64,000 bases of DNA, taken from assembly GCF_003590775.1 (NCBI RefSeq), contig NZ_QYUM01000002.1, positions 186,001 to 250,000 on the forward strand. The letters run 5' to 3'. This document shows, one piece after another, positions 35,833 to 44,898 of this stretch. The notes beneath the pieces were generated by a model. That model made no database searches, had not been told where the DNA came from, and saw only the letters and a program-made list of their open reading frames with translations. The stretch's first letter is position 1, and each line of letters begins with the position of its first letter. The translations under genes and the position numbers were made by a program. The DNA comes from Sphingomonas cavernae (GTDB lineage: Bacteria > Pseudomonadota > Alphaproteobacteria > Sphingomonadales > Sphingomonadaceae).

Positions 35833-36540
35833 ATGACTGCATCATTGGAAGGAAAACTCGCCCTGGTGACGGGCGCGAGCCGCGGGATCGGTGCGGCGAC
35901 GGCGGCGGCGCTTGGTGCGGCCGGGGCGCACGTCATCCTGACCGCGCGCACGGCAGGCGGGCTCGAGGAAGTCGAGGAGCAGATCCATCAGGCGGGCGGT
36001 CAGGCGACGATCGCGCCGCTCGACCTGATCGAGGGCGACAGCATCGCCCGGCTTGCGGCGGCGATCTCAGGCCGTTGGGACGCGCTGGATATCCTTGTGC
36101 TCAATGCCGCGATGCTCGGCACGCTCTCCCCCGTCACCACGATCGACGCCAAGGAATTCAACACGCTGCTCGCGACCAATGTGCTCGCGCAGCAGGCGCT
36201 CATTACCGCCTTCGATCCGATGCTGCGCAAGAGCGCGGCAGGCCGGGTTGTCGCGCTGACGTCCAGCGTCGCTGAGACCCCCCGCGCCTATTGGGGTGCG
36301 TATGGTGCGTCGAAGGCCGCGTTTGAAGCGCTGGTCCTCGCCTATGGCGAAGAAGTGAAGAATATCTCGGCGGTGCGCACCGCGATCCTCGATCCGGGCG
36401 CCACCGCGACCAAGATGCGCGCAAAGGCATTTCCCGGCGAGGATCCTTCGACCTTGAAAGGGCCCGAGATCGTCGCCGCGCGGATCGCCGCACTCGCGGC
36501 AGAGGGCTTCGAAACCGGACACCGCGAACGCGTTAACTAA
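35833..36540 (+). CDS. SDR family oxidoreductase
   Basis: A 235-residue classical SDR. TGASRGIG (residues 13-20) binds NAD(P). LVLNAAML replaces the more common NNAG. SSVAETPRAYWGAYGASKAAFEAL gives the catalytic Ser, Tyr and Lys. ILDPGATATKMRAKAFPGEDP is also typical. It starts five bases after purF and is probably co-transcribed. Substrates are unknown; YciK-like enzymes with this architecture are often found beside purF in this bacterial group, which I recall but could not check. Confidence 0.88.
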   Translation: MTASLEGKLALVTGASRGIGAATAAALGAAGAHVILTARTAGGLEEVEEQIHQAGGQATIAPLDLIEGDSIARLAAAISGRWDALDILVLNAAMLGTLSPVTTIDAKEFNTLLATNVLAQQALITAFDPMLRKSAAGRVVALTSSVAETPRAYWGAYGASKAAFEALVLAYGEEVKNISAVRTAILDPGATATKMRAKAFPGEDPSTLKGPEIVAARIAALAAEGFETGHRERVN

Positions 36541-36608
36541 ATCCTTCAATCGGATTCCAAGGAATGAGGAGGATGATCGGGGCTTTCCGTTAAGCAAGGA
36601 AGTTCACG

Positions 36609-36959
36609 ATGACCTCATCGACGGAAACGACGTCCCGCTATCAGATCGTGGCGCAGGAGGATCGTTGCGCGCCGCGCGCATCGGTCGCCATCCCGGCAAC
36701 GCTCAGGCCGTCGGGCTCAAGCGGCTTTTCGGTCGTGGTGACCGACCTGTCGCTTGCGGGATTCGCGTGCCAGGCTGTGACGGGGATCAAGCCCGGCATG
36801 CTGTGCTGGCTGACGCTGCCTGGACTGAGCGGGCTTCAGGCCGAGGTGGTCTGGAACAACGGATCGATGGTCGGCTGCGCCTTTGCGCGGCTGCTCAACC
36901 AGGCCGTGCTGGACCTGGTTGTCTCGCGCTATCGGATGCCCCAGCCCCCGATGGGCTGA
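36609..36959 (+). CDS. PilZ domain protein
   Basis: A 116-residue single PilZ domain, the usual receptor for cyclic di-GMP. The RXXXR-type start is RCAPRASVAIPATLRPSG and the second motif is VTDLSLAGFACQAV, a D/NxSxxG-type motif. The rest, LCWLTLPGLSGLQAEVVWNNGSMVGCAFARLL, is a beta-barrel with the standard LP...VVW pattern. It has an AAGGAAG just upstream. It is convergent with the serine hydrolase gene, so its target is not suggested by context. Confidence 0.85.
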   Translation: MTSSTETTSRYQIVAQEDRCAPRASVAIPATLRPSGSSGFSVVVTDLSLAGFACQAVTGIKPGMLCWLTLPGLSGLQAEVVWNNGSMVGCAFARLLNQAVLDLVVSRYRMPQPPMG

Positions 36960-36971
36960 GGCTGGCTCGGG

Positions 36972-38159
36972 CTATTGCGGCGCCGCATCAAGCGCGGCAC
37001 TGATCCGTTTCACAAATGCCATGCGTTCTGCGCCTAATTGCTGATCGGTGGCCTTGGGCCATGCGCCCGACAGCACGATCACCAGCCTGCGCGCCCGATC
37101 GATATAGATCATCTGACCGAAAATGCCCTGCGCCTGAAAGGTGCCGTCGGCATTGGTCCACCACTGATAGCCATAGCCCGTGCCTGGACGTCCGGTTTGC
37201 GCCTGCGTGCTTGTAGCGGCGGCGAACCAGCCTTCGGGCACGATGCGCTTGCCGTTGATCACGCCGTCATTGAGCACGAACTGTCCGATCCGCGCATAGT
37301 CGTGCAGGCTCGCCGATAGGCAGCATCCGCCAATATCCTGCCCGCCCGCATCGACCATCCAGAACAGGTCGCGTTCCATGCTGAAGGGTTCCCAGATCTT
37401 CTCCCCGGCATATTCCGCTAGGGTCTTGCCCGTCGCCTTGGTCACAAGCACGCCGATCAGGTTCGTCTCGCCCGTCTTGTAGACCCATTTGGAGCCCGGC
37501 TCGGCTTCGCGCGGCAGTTTCTTCAGATAGGCGATGGTCTGGTCGACGCCGGGCTGCGGCGGATCCCTGTACATCGACGCGACGTCCGACGCCGGATCCG
37601 TGTAGTCCTCATTCCATCGGACCCCCGAGGTCATGGTGAGCAACTGCTTCACGCTCACGCCTTCATAGGCGCTGCCGGCAAGTTCGGGGATGTAGCGCGT
37701 CAACGGATCGTCGACCGACTTGATGTAACCGTCGGTGATCGCCGCGCCGACCAGCGTCGAGGTCAGCGATTTGGCGACAGAAAATGACGTGTAGCGCCCC
37801 TGCGCGGAATAGCCGCGCGCATAGCGTTCAAGCCTTATCTTGCTGTCCTGAAGTACCAGCAGGCCCGCGACATTGTGCGCTGTCATGTGCGCGCCAATAG
37901 GATCGCCGACGCCAAGATCGAAGGGCTTGCCCTTGCCCAGCGGGTACGGCCTTGCCGCTGCCCTGGCGACATGGCCGGGGAACAGTTTTTCCATCCGTGG
38001 AAAATTGGCGTCGCGCTGGGCTTGGCTCCAGAACAGGATCTCGGCACCTGCATCGCGCAACTGGTCGGCATTGTCAGCCGTGACCGTAACGGGTGCCGCC
38101 GCGCAGCCCGCGAGCAGAATCGCGGGCATTGCCCACGTGAATATTCCCTTCAGTTTCAA
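36972..38159 (-). CDS. Class C beta-lactamase-related serine hydrolase, lipoprotein
   Basis: A 395-residue exported protein; the signal peptide ends in LLAGC with the lipidated Cys19. The catalytic Ser-X-X-Lys is SVAK in YTSFSVAKSLTSTLVGAA. A second motif is near WVYKTGETNLIGVL, and the last region GYGYQWWTN follows. These proteins include esterases, EstB-like hydrolases and D,D-peptidases, not only beta-lactamases, and no strong sign of antibiotic hydrolysis is seen. It is convergent with the PilZ gene and lies 16 bases downstream of the cfa gene on the same strand. Confidence 0.88.
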   Translation of the reverse strand: MKLKGIFTWAMPAILLAGCAAAPVTVTADNADQLRDAGAEILFWSQAQRDANFPRMEKLFPGHVARAAARPYPLGKGKPFDLGVGDPIGAHMTAHNVAGLLVLQDSKIRLERYARGYSAQGRYTSFSVAKSLTSTLVGAAITDGYIKSVDDPLTRYIPELAGSAYEGVSVKQLLTMTSGVRWNEDYTDPASDVASMYRDPPQPGVDQTIAYLKKLPREAEPGSKWVYKTGETNLIGVLVTKATGKTLAEYAGEKIWEPFSMERDLFWMVDAGGQDIGGCCLSASLHDYARIGQFVLNDGVINGKRIVPEGWFAAATSTQAQTGRPGTGYGYQWWTNADGTFQAQGIFGQMIYIDRARRLVIVLSGAWPKATDQQLGAERMAFVKRISAALDAAPQ

Positions 38160-38175
38160 ACTGTTTCCCCTGTTC

Positions 38176-39453
38176 TTACCTTGGCTTTACAAGCGTGACT
38201 TGCGCCACGTCGATCCCCTGCCCGCGAAAGCCGCCCTCGCAATACATCAGGTAATAGCGCCACAGATTGACGAAGTGCTCGTCGAACTCACTCGGCAGCC
38301 TCCCGTCGGTCACCGCCGCGTCGAAGTTTTGGCGCCAGCGCCGGAGCGTCTCGGCATAATCGAGTCCGAAACTTTCGCGGTCGCGCCATTCGAGCCCCAA
38401 TCGCTCGGCAATCGCGCGAAAACGACTTTCTGAAAGCAGCATGCCGCCCGGAAAGATGTAGGTTTGGATGAAATCGGCGCTCGCCGCATAGCCTTCAAAA
38501 ATGTCGTCGGCGATGAGGATATACTGGATGGCAGCGCGCCCGCCCGGCTTGAGCAACCGGTGGATCGCCGCTAGATAATCCTCCCAATATTCCTGGCCGA
38601 CCGCCTCGACCATCTCGACACTGGCGAGCGCATCATATTGCCCCGTCGCATCGCGGTAATCGACGAGTTCGAAGCGCACGCGGCCGTCCAGCCCCGCCGC
38701 GGCCAAGCGCTGCTCGGCATAAAGCTTCTGACTGGGCGACAGCGTGATGCCCGTGACCGATGCGCCGTGATCGCGCGCCGCGGCCTCGGCAAGCCCGCCC
38801 CAGCCCGATCCGATTTCGATCAGGCTGTCACCACGCTTGAGCCCCAGCCGACCCAACAAGGTCTCGATCTTGCGCGCCTGCGCCTTTTCGAGCGACTCCA
38901 CTGCCGCGATCGGTTCGGCAAAGAGCGCGCTGGAATAGGTCATGCTCGCATCGAGCCAGAGCGCGTAGAAATCATTGCCGAGGTCGTAGTGGAACTCGAT
39001 ATTGCGCCGCGCGCCCGCACGGCTGTTGCGCCGGAGCCAATGCTGCAGCTTGACGAGCGCGCGGAATACACCGCTGGCCCGTCCGGAATTGCCGAGCCCC
39101 GCCCGGTTGCGCATGAACAGGTCGAATAGCGGCACAGGATCCGAGCTGCGCCATTCGCCCCGCACCCAGGCGTCATACCAGCCGACCGATCCCGAGCGCG
39201 CGAGCCTTAACAGCGCAGTCCAGCTTCGCAGATCCACCTCGGCGGTCGGCCCGGCGCCCCTGCCGCCCAGCACGCGCCGCGATCCGTCGGGCAACCTCGC
39301 CTCGATCGCGCCTTCGTCGAGCCCGGCATCGATCCGATCGAGCAGATGGTGAAAGCCGCGCGCATACACGCTCGCCAGCCAGCCGCTGCCGAGCGCCTTG
39401 GCGCCCGCGGCCCGGGCGAATTGATGCCGACCTTCAGGCAGTTGCACGTTCAT
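38176..39453 (-). CDS. cfa: Cyclopropane-fatty-acyl-phospholipid synthase
   Basis: CFA synthase adds a methylene bridge from SAM to cis double bonds in membrane phospholipids. The 425-residue length is normal. The SAM motif is SLIEIGSGWGGLAEAAARDHGA. MTYSSALF, FEYH-like EFHYDLGNDFYALWLD, VEMVEAVGQEYWEDYL and FIQTYIFPGGMLLS are family blocks. CFA synthases are commonly general-stress genes. A serine hydrolase follows, and korB lies upstream after about 50 bases. Confidence 0.93.
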   Translation of the reverse strand: MNVQLPEGRHQFARAAGAKALGSGWLASVYARGFHHLLDRIDAGLDEGAIEARLPDGSRRVLGGRGAGPTAEVDLRSWTALLRLARSGSVGWYDAWVRGEWRSSDPVPLFDLFMRNRAGLGNSGRASGVFRALVKLQHWLRRNSRAGARRNIEFHYDLGNDFYALWLDASMTYSSALFAEPIAAVESLEKAQARKIETLLGRLGLKRGDSLIEIGSGWGGLAEAAARDHGASVTGITLSPSQKLYAEQRLAAAGLDGRVRFELVDYRDATGQYDALASVEMVEAVGQEYWEDYLAAIHRLLKPGGRAAIQYILIADDIFEGYAASADFIQTYIFPGGMLLSESRFRAIAERLGLEWRDRESFGLDYAETLRRWRQNFDAAVTDGRLPSEFDEHFVNLWRYYLMYCEGGFRGQGIDVAQVTLVKPR

Positions 39454-39503
39454 CGGAGGCGATCCTTACGCAAGCGGAAGCTTTGCGCAATGGTGGCGCG
39501 CGC

Positions 39504-40532
39504 TTATTCGACGCGCGGCTGCTTTTCCACCTGCCAGGTCTGCCCCTTGGCGACCAGCTTCTGGAGGTCGGGGATCTTGCCTTCGGCTATCTGTCGATTC
39601 TGCGCGATCACGGCCTGCTCGAAGCTCGGGCGGGGATCTTCGTAGAGCACACCAAGCGCCATCGGAAATGCCCCGAAGGGCAATTCGACGAGCATATGCG
39701 CGACCGAACGATTGGCGATGTCATGGATCTGTACACCCACGCTCTGCCAGTCGCCGTCGACGACGTCGACAATTTCAAGGTGCAGGTGGTCGAGATTGAG
39801 CCGCAGCCCCTTGCTGCCGCCCGCGAACAGCATCGGTTGGCCGTGCTCGAGCCAAAGCTGTCCTTCGGCCGCATTCGCCTTGTCGGTGAACGGCGCAAAC
39901 ACATCGTCGTTGTAGACGATGCAGTTCTGGAAAATCTCGATGAACGCGGCCCCTTTGTGCGCGTGTGCTGCCTTGAGAACCTCGGGCAGCTTCTTGTTCA
40001 CATCGATCCCGCGCGCCACAAAGCGTGCACCTGATCCCAGCGCGAAGGCACAGGGGCTCGCCGGTCGGTCAACCGACCCGAAGGGTGTCGATGGGCTCCG
40101 CGTTCCGATCCGCGAGGTCGGCGAATATTGCCCCTTTGTCAGCCCGTAGATCTCGTTGTTGAACAGCAGGATCTGGCAGTCGAGATTGCGACGCAGCAAA
40201 TGCATCGTGTGGTTTCCGCCGATCGACAGCGCGTCGCCGTCTCCGGTGATGATCCACACATCGAGATCGGGATTGGCGAGCTTGACGCCGGTCGCGATCG
40301 CCGGCGCGCGGCCGTGAATCGTATGGAAGCCGTAGGTTTCCATATAATAGGGGAAACGCGAGGAACACCCGATGCCCGATATGAACACGGTGTCCTCCGG
40401 CCGAACGCCAAGCTCGGGCATCGTACGCTGCACCGCCTTCAATATCGCATAATCGCCGCAGCCGGGGCACCAGCGTACTTCCTGGTCGCTCTCCCAGTCC
40501 TTGGCGGTGCCGATCTTGGTCATTTCGTTCAT
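39504..40532 (-). CDS. korB: 2-oxoacid:ferredoxin oxidoreductase beta subunit
   Basis: KorB is the thiamine-diphosphate subunit of the enzyme that oxidises 2-oxoglutarate or a related oxoacid to acyl-CoA with reduction of ferredoxin. The 342-residue protein has VRWCPGCGDYAILKAVQRTMPELG, then IGCSSRFPYYMETYGFHTIHGRA. The ThDP/Mg motif is GDGDALSIGGNHTMHLLRRNLDCQILLFNNEIYGLTKGQYSPTS. It is coupled to korA (ATG within the korA stop). An aerobic Alphaproteobacterium with KorAB probably uses it alongside or instead of 2-oxoglutarate dehydrogenase. Confidence 0.93.
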   Translation of the reverse strand: MNEMTKIGTAKDWESDQEVRWCPGCGDYAILKAVQRTMPELGVRPEDTVFISGIGCSSRFPYYMETYGFHTIHGRAPAIATGVKLANPDLDVWIITGDGDALSIGGNHTMHLLRRNLDCQILLFNNEIYGLTKGQYSPTSRIGTRSPSTPFGSVDRPASPCAFALGSGARFVARGIDVNKKLPEVLKAAHAHKGAAFIEIFQNCIVYNDDVFAPFTDKANAAEGQLWLEHGQPMLFAGGSKGLRLNLDHLHLEIVDVVDGDWQSVGVQIHDIANRSVAHMLVELPFGAFPMALGVLYEDPRPSFEQAVIAQNRQIAEGKIPDLQKLVAKGQTWQVEKQPRVE

Positions 40533-42403
40533 GCGAGCGCCTCCTCGATCGCTGCTTCGATCTCCGCGATGCGGAAGGGCTGGCCGCTGATCTTGTTGAG
40601 CGGCTGTGCATCGACCAGATACTGGTCGCGCAGCACCGTCTTGAGTTGACCGGTATTCATTTCAGGCACCAAGATCTTCTCGTAACCGCCTAGTAATCCA
40701 CCAAGATTTCTTGGGAGCGGCCAGATATGGCGGATATGGATATGCGCCACATCCTTGCCCTTGGCCCGCTGGCGGCGCACCGCCTGATGGATTGGACCGA
40801 AGGTCGATCCCCAGCCGACGATCACGAGCTTGCCCTCGGCCTCGCCCAGCGTAACCTCCTGTTCGGGAACATGGTTGGCGATACCCAGCACCTTGTCGCG
40901 GCGGATTTCGGTCATCGCCTGATGGTTGGCGGGGGCATAGTCGATATGGCCGGTGTCGACCGCCTTCTCGATTCCTCCGATGCGGTGCGTCAGCCCATCG
41001 GTGCCCGGCTTGACCCAGGGCCGCTTGAGCTTGTCGTCGCGGGCATAGGGCTTGAAGCCATCCGCCGGCGCTTCTTTCAGAAATTCCACAGGGAAGGGCT
41101 TATAACCCGCCATGTCGGGCACCTTCCAGGGCTCGGCTGCATTGGCGATATAGCCGTCCGTAAGGAGCATCACCGGCGTCATGAACTGCACCGCCAACCG
41201 TACTGCCTCAATGGCGCAGTCGAACGCGTCGGCGGGTGAGCACGCGGCGATCACGGGCATCGGCGCGTCGCCATTACGGCCATAGACGGCCTGATACAGG
41301 TCCGACTGCTCGGTCTTGGTCGGCAGCCCCGTCGAGGGCCCGCCGCGTTGCGAGTTGACGATCACCAGCGGCAGCTCGGTCATGATCGCAAGCCCTATCG
41401 CCTCGGTCTTGAGCGCGATGCCCGGCCCCGATGACGAAGTGACGCCGAGCGAGCCCGCATAGGATGCGCCAATGGCGCTCGCGATCGCGGCGATCTCGTC
41501 CTCGGCCTGAAAGGTCGTGACGCCATATTCCTTGAGCCGCGAAAGGTGGTGCAGGATCGCGGATGCCGGCGTGATCGGATATCCGCCGAAGAACATCGAC
41601 AGGCTCGCGAGCTGCGCGCCCGCCACCAGCCCAAGTGAAATCGATTCCGCGCCCGTCACCGTCCGGTAGAGGCCGGGTTCAACCGGCGCGGCCGCGATAT
41701 GATGCTGCTTCATCGGCCCGCCGATTTCAGCGGTTTCGCCGTAAGCATGACCCGCATTGAGCGCGGCGATATTCGCCTCGGCCAGCTCGGGCGCCTTGGC
41801 GAACTTGGCATTGAGCCAATCGACGATCGGCTTGCGGTCACGATCGAACATCCAGAGCGCAAGCCCCAGCGTCCACATGTTCTTGCAGCGCAGCGCTTCC
41901 TTGTTGCCGAGGCCGAGGGGCTTCACCGCATCGAGTGTGAGTTGAGAGATATTGAAATGGACGAGCTGCCATTTGGCAAGCGAACCATCCTCGAGCGGAT
42001 TGGCGTCGTAGCCCGCCTTGGCGAGGTTTCGCGCGGAGAACTCCCCCTCGTCGGCGATGATCAGCCCGCCGGGCTTCAGTACCCCCACGCTCATCTTGAG
42101 CGCTGCGGGATTCATCGCGATCAGCACATCGGGTGCGTCGCCTGCGGTCTCGATCGAGGTTGATCCGAAATTGATCTGGAAGGCCGATACACCAAAGGTC
42201 GTCCCCTGCGGGGCACGGATCTCTGCCGGGAAATCGGGGAACGTCGCCAGGTCGTTTCCGGCAAGCGCGGTCGACAAGGTGAACTGCCCGCCGGTCAATT
42301 GCATTCCGTCGCCGCTGTCGCCGGCAAAGCGGACGACCACAGCCTCGGGTTCAGGGTGTGAGGATGCCTCTTCCGGGGTTACCTCGTGGACGGCAGATGC
42401 CAT
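40529..42403 (-). CDS. korA: 2-oxoacid:ferredoxin oxidoreductase alpha subunit (gamma-alpha fusion)
   Basis: A 624-residue fusion of the gamma domain (about residues 20-200: VVRFAGDSGDGMQLTGGQFTLSTALAGNDL, then APQGTTFGVSAFQINFGS) and the alpha domain (from about 225: SISLGLVAGAQLASLSMFFGGYPITPASAILHHLSR), followed by domain II and a final transketolase-C-like part. It works with KorB. No ferredoxin gene is adjacent. The sequence has few cysteines, consistent with an oxygen-tolerant type that lacks extra iron-sulfur domains. The 50-75 base gap upstream has no obvious promoter. Confidence 0.93.
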   Translation of the reverse strand: MASAVHEVTPEEASSHPEPEAVVVRFAGDSGDGMQLTGGQFTLSTALAGNDLATFPDFPAEIRAPQGTTFGVSAFQINFGSTSIETAGDAPDVLIAMNPAALKMSVGVLKPGGLIIADEGEFSARNLAKAGYDANPLEDGSLAKWQLVHFNISQLTLDAVKPLGLGNKEALRCKNMWTLGLALWMFDRDRKPIVDWLNAKFAKAPELAEANIAALNAGHAYGETAEIGGPMKQHHIAAAPVEPGLYRTVTGAESISLGLVAGAQLASLSMFFGGYPITPASAILHHLSRLKEYGVTTFQAEDEIAAIASAIGASYAGSLGVTSSSGPGIALKTEAIGLAIMTELPLVIVNSQRGGPSTGLPTKTEQSDLYQAVYGRNGDAPMPVIAACSPADAFDCAIEAVRLAVQFMTPVMLLTDGYIANAAEPWKVPDMAGYKPFPVEFLKEAPADGFKPYARDDKLKRPWVKPGTDGLTHRIGGIEKAVDTGHIDYAPANHQAMTEIRRDKVLGIANHVPEQEVTLGEAEGKLVIVGWGSTFGPIHQAVRRQRAKGKDVAHIHIRHIWPLPRNLGGLLGGYEKILVPEMNTGQLKTVLRDQYLVDAQPLNKISGQPFRIAEIEAAIEEALA

Positions 42404-42478
42404 TAGCGATCGTCCTTCCTGTATCTCTCCATAACCATGCTAGGCGCGTAATGGCTCCGCGGCAAAGCAGAAAACGCA

Positions 42479-43381
42479 TCATCCGCCGGCATAGCCCGCC
42501 GCTACCGAGAGCATCGCCGCCATATGCCGTCGCGCGATCGCCATGCGGTCTTCGCCATATCCCCCGCCGAGCGCGCTCGCGATCGGGATGCCGCGCCGCG
42601 CCGCCTCGCCTCCGACGAAGCGATCGCGCGCTTCAAGCCCGAAATCCGTGAGTGAAAGCCGCCCGAGCCGGTCGTCGACATGCGGGTCGACACCCGCCTG
42701 ATAGAGGATCAGATCAGGCCCGAAGCTGTCGACAAGTGCGGGCAGATGATATTCCAGCGCTGCCATATAGGCGGCATCATCCGTCCCGTCCGGCAGTCCC
42801 ACATCGAGTGTGGAACGCGCCTTGCGTGCCGGGAAATTCTTCTCTGCATGAATCGAGAACGTGGCGATCTCCGGGGCCGTGGCCAAAAGCACGGCGGTGC
42901 CATCGCCTTGATGGACGTCGCAGTCCACGATCAGGATGCGACGTGCGTCGCCCTCCCCGATCAGCCGTTGTGCCGCGACTGCGAGGTCGTTGAACACGCA
43001 ATAGCCAGCGCCTGTATCGTATAACGCATGATGGCTTCCGCCCGCGGCGTTCGCTGCATAGCCATGAGTGAGCGCAAGCTTCGCAGCCAGCCATGTACCG
43101 CCCGGTGTCAGTTGCGCGCGCAGGGCTACACGCTCGCTCACGGGGAAGCCGATCCGTCGCGCTTTCTCCGGCGGCACGCGCAGTTCGACCACCTCGGCTA
43201 CATAGTCGGGACAATGCACGGCCTCTATATGAAGGCGCGGCATCGGTTGCGGTCGATGGACGCGATAAGCCGCGCCGCTCACCGCGAGCGCCTCCATGAC
43301 GAGCCCGTATTTATCCCACGGAAAGCGCGATCCCGCAGGCGCCGGGGTCATGTAATCGGGGTGATGGACGACGTGCAGCAC
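42479..43381 (-). CDS. Histone deacetylase-like amidohydrolase (AcuC/APAH type)
   Basis: A 300-residue zinc hydrolase of the arginase-deacetylase fold. Recognisable are THGYAANAAGGSHHALYDTGAGYCVFNDLAVAAQRL, then ILIVDCDVHQGDGTAVLL with metal-binding Asp and His, and LILYQAGVDPHVDDRLG with the second Asp. GGGYGEDRM is also normal. Such bacterial proteins deacetylate polyamines, acetoin-derived compounds or proteins. It is the last of a minus-strand run and is divergent from the alpha/beta hydrolase gene. Confidence 0.9.
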   Translation of the reverse strand: MLHVVHHPDYMTPAPAGSRFPWDKYGLVMEALAVSGAAYRVHRPQPMPRLHIEAVHCPDYVAEVVELRVPPEKARRIGFPVSERVALRAQLTPGGTWLAAKLALTHGYAANAAGGSHHALYDTGAGYCVFNDLAVAAQRLIGEGDARRILIVDCDVHQGDGTAVLLATAPEIATFSIHAEKNFPARKARSTLDVGLPDGTDDAAYMAALEYHLPALVDSFGPDLILYQAGVDPHVDDRLGRLSLTDFGLEARDRFVGGEAARRGIPIASALGGGYGEDRMAIARRHMAAMLSVAAGYAGG

Positions 43382-43435
43382 AGCTCCTAATTAGGCATCG
43401 GGCCCACAAGAGCCAATGCTCCGCAGGAGAGTCAT

Positions 43436-44413
43436 GTGACCGACTTCTATACCCGTCCCGACACCGAAGCGTTTCTGACCTTCCTGAACGCCCTGCCCGG
43501 CCCCAAAATGCACCAGCTTCCGCCACCCGAGGCAAGGCAGGCGATGCGCGCCATGCGCGATGTCGCCGATGCTCCCGTGGGCGAACTCGCGGTGATCCGC
43601 GATCTTTCGATCGACGGGCCTGCGGGCATGATCCCGGCACGGCTGTTCGACGCACGGGAAACGCGCGCGCTGGGGCCCATTCTCGTATTTTTCCATGGCG
43701 GCGGCTGGGTGATTGGCGATCTGGAGACGCACGCCCCCTTCTGCGCCGAGGCAGCGCGCGCGCTCGACCTGCCGGTTGTCTCGATCGACTATCGTTTGGC
43801 GCCCGAGCACCCCTGGCCCGCTGCGCCCGATGATTGCGAAGCGGCGGCGCGCTGGGTGGCGACCAGCCCCGCAGCGCTGGGCCGCGCGGTCACTGGCCTG
43901 ATCCTGGCGGGCGACAGTGCGGGCGGCAACCTGTCGATCATCACCGCCATGGCGCTGCGCGACGCGCCCGCCGCAGTGCCGGTGATCGCACAGTTTCCGA
44001 TCTACCCGGCCACCGATTTCTCCAAACCCTATGACAGCTACGACAAGTTCGCCGAAGGACGATTGCTGACCCACGACGCCATTGAGTGGTTCGGCAACAA
44101 CTATGCTGCGGATCCCGAGCATGTTCGCGCCTCGCCGCTACTCGGCGATGTGGCGGGCCTGCCGCCCGCCCTGGTGCTGACCGCCGGCCTTGATCCGCTC
44201 CGCGACCAAGGTCGGGCTTATGCGGGCGCGTTGATCGCAGCGGGTGTTCCCGTCGTCTTCCGCGAGGCCAAGGGCAACATTCACGGCTTTATCAACCTCG
44301 CCAGGGGGATACCATCTTCGGTCGGCGACATTGCGGGCGCGCTGCGGGCGCTGAAGGATCTCGTTTCCGAAGCTGAGGCCGGACGCGTGATGGAGCAGGC
44401 GGCAGCGGAATGA
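43436..44413 (+). CDS. Alpha/beta hydrolase, hormone-sensitive-lipase family
   Basis: A 325-residue esterase-type enzyme. The oxyanion-hole motif HGGGWVIGDLE and the nucleophile elbow GDSAGGN place it in the HSL (GDSAG) family. The catalytic Asp lies in AGLDPLRDQG and the His in NIHGFINL. No signal peptide is seen, so it is cytoplasmic. The start is a GTG with GGAG upstream. It overlaps rppH by four bases. The substrate is unknown, probably short acyl esters. Confidence 0.9.
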   Translation: MTDFYTRPDTEAFLTFLNALPGPKMHQLPPPEARQAMRAMRDVADAPVGELAVIRDLSIDGPAGMIPARLFDARETRALGPILVFFHGGGWVIGDLETHAPFCAEAARALDLPVVSIDYRLAPEHPWPAAPDDCEAAARWVATSPAALGRAVTGLILAGDSAGGNLSIITAMALRDAPAAVPVIAQFPIYPATDFSKPYDSYDKFAEGRLLTHDAIEWFGNNYAADPEHVRASPLLGDVAGLPPALVLTAGLDPLRDQGRAYAGALIAAGVPVVFREAKGNIHGFINLARGIPSSVGDIAGALRALKDLVSEAEAGRVMEQAAAE

Positions 44414-44898
44414 GCGATAGCAGCCAACTGCCCTATCGACCCTGTGCAGGGGTTATGCTCGTCAACCAGGCGGGCAAGGTGTTCGTCGGTCAACGGATCG
44501 ATTCGACGCTCGATGCCTGGCAGATGCCGCAAGGGGGCATTGATGATGGCGAGGACGCGGAAACCGCTGCGCTGAGGGAGATCGGTGAGGAGACTGGTAT
44601 CGACCCGTCGCTGGTCCGGATCGTCGCCCGCGCCCGCCATGAGCTGTTCTACGATCTTCCGTCCGATCTGATCGGAAAGGTCTGGAAGGGGCGCTACCGG
44701 GGTCAGCGCCAACACTGGTTCCTCGCGCGTTTCACGGGTACGGACGACGATGTTAAAATCGATACCGATCATCCCGAATTTCGGGCGTGGAAATGGGCCG
44801 AACCATCGGAACTCCCCGCGATGATCGTGCCCTTCAAGCGCAAGCTCTATGAAGACGTCATCGCCGAATTCGCACCTTGGCTGGAATCGATCGCCTAG
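44410..44898 (+). CDS. rppH: RNA pyrophosphohydrolase
   Basis: RppH removes pyrophosphate from the 5' end of mRNA and so starts RNA decay. The 162-residue protein has a complete Nudix box, GGIDDGEDAETAALREIGEETGI, starting near residue 40, with the metal-binding REIGEE set. WQMPQGG before it and KGRYRGQRQHWFLARF after it are typical of the RppH branch. The stop codon TAG is part of a CTAG at which an IS5-type element has inserted; the duplicated CTAG keeps the stop. The protein is thus intact but its downstream region is replaced. Confidence 0.93.
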   Translation: MSDSSQLPYRPCAGVMLVNQAGKVFVGQRIDSTLDAWQMPQGGIDDGEDAETAALREIGEETGIDPSLVRIVARARHELFYDLPSDLIGKVWKGRYRGQRQHWFLARFTGTDDDVKIDTDHPEFRAWKWAEPSELPAMIVPFKRKLYEDVIAEFAPWLESIA

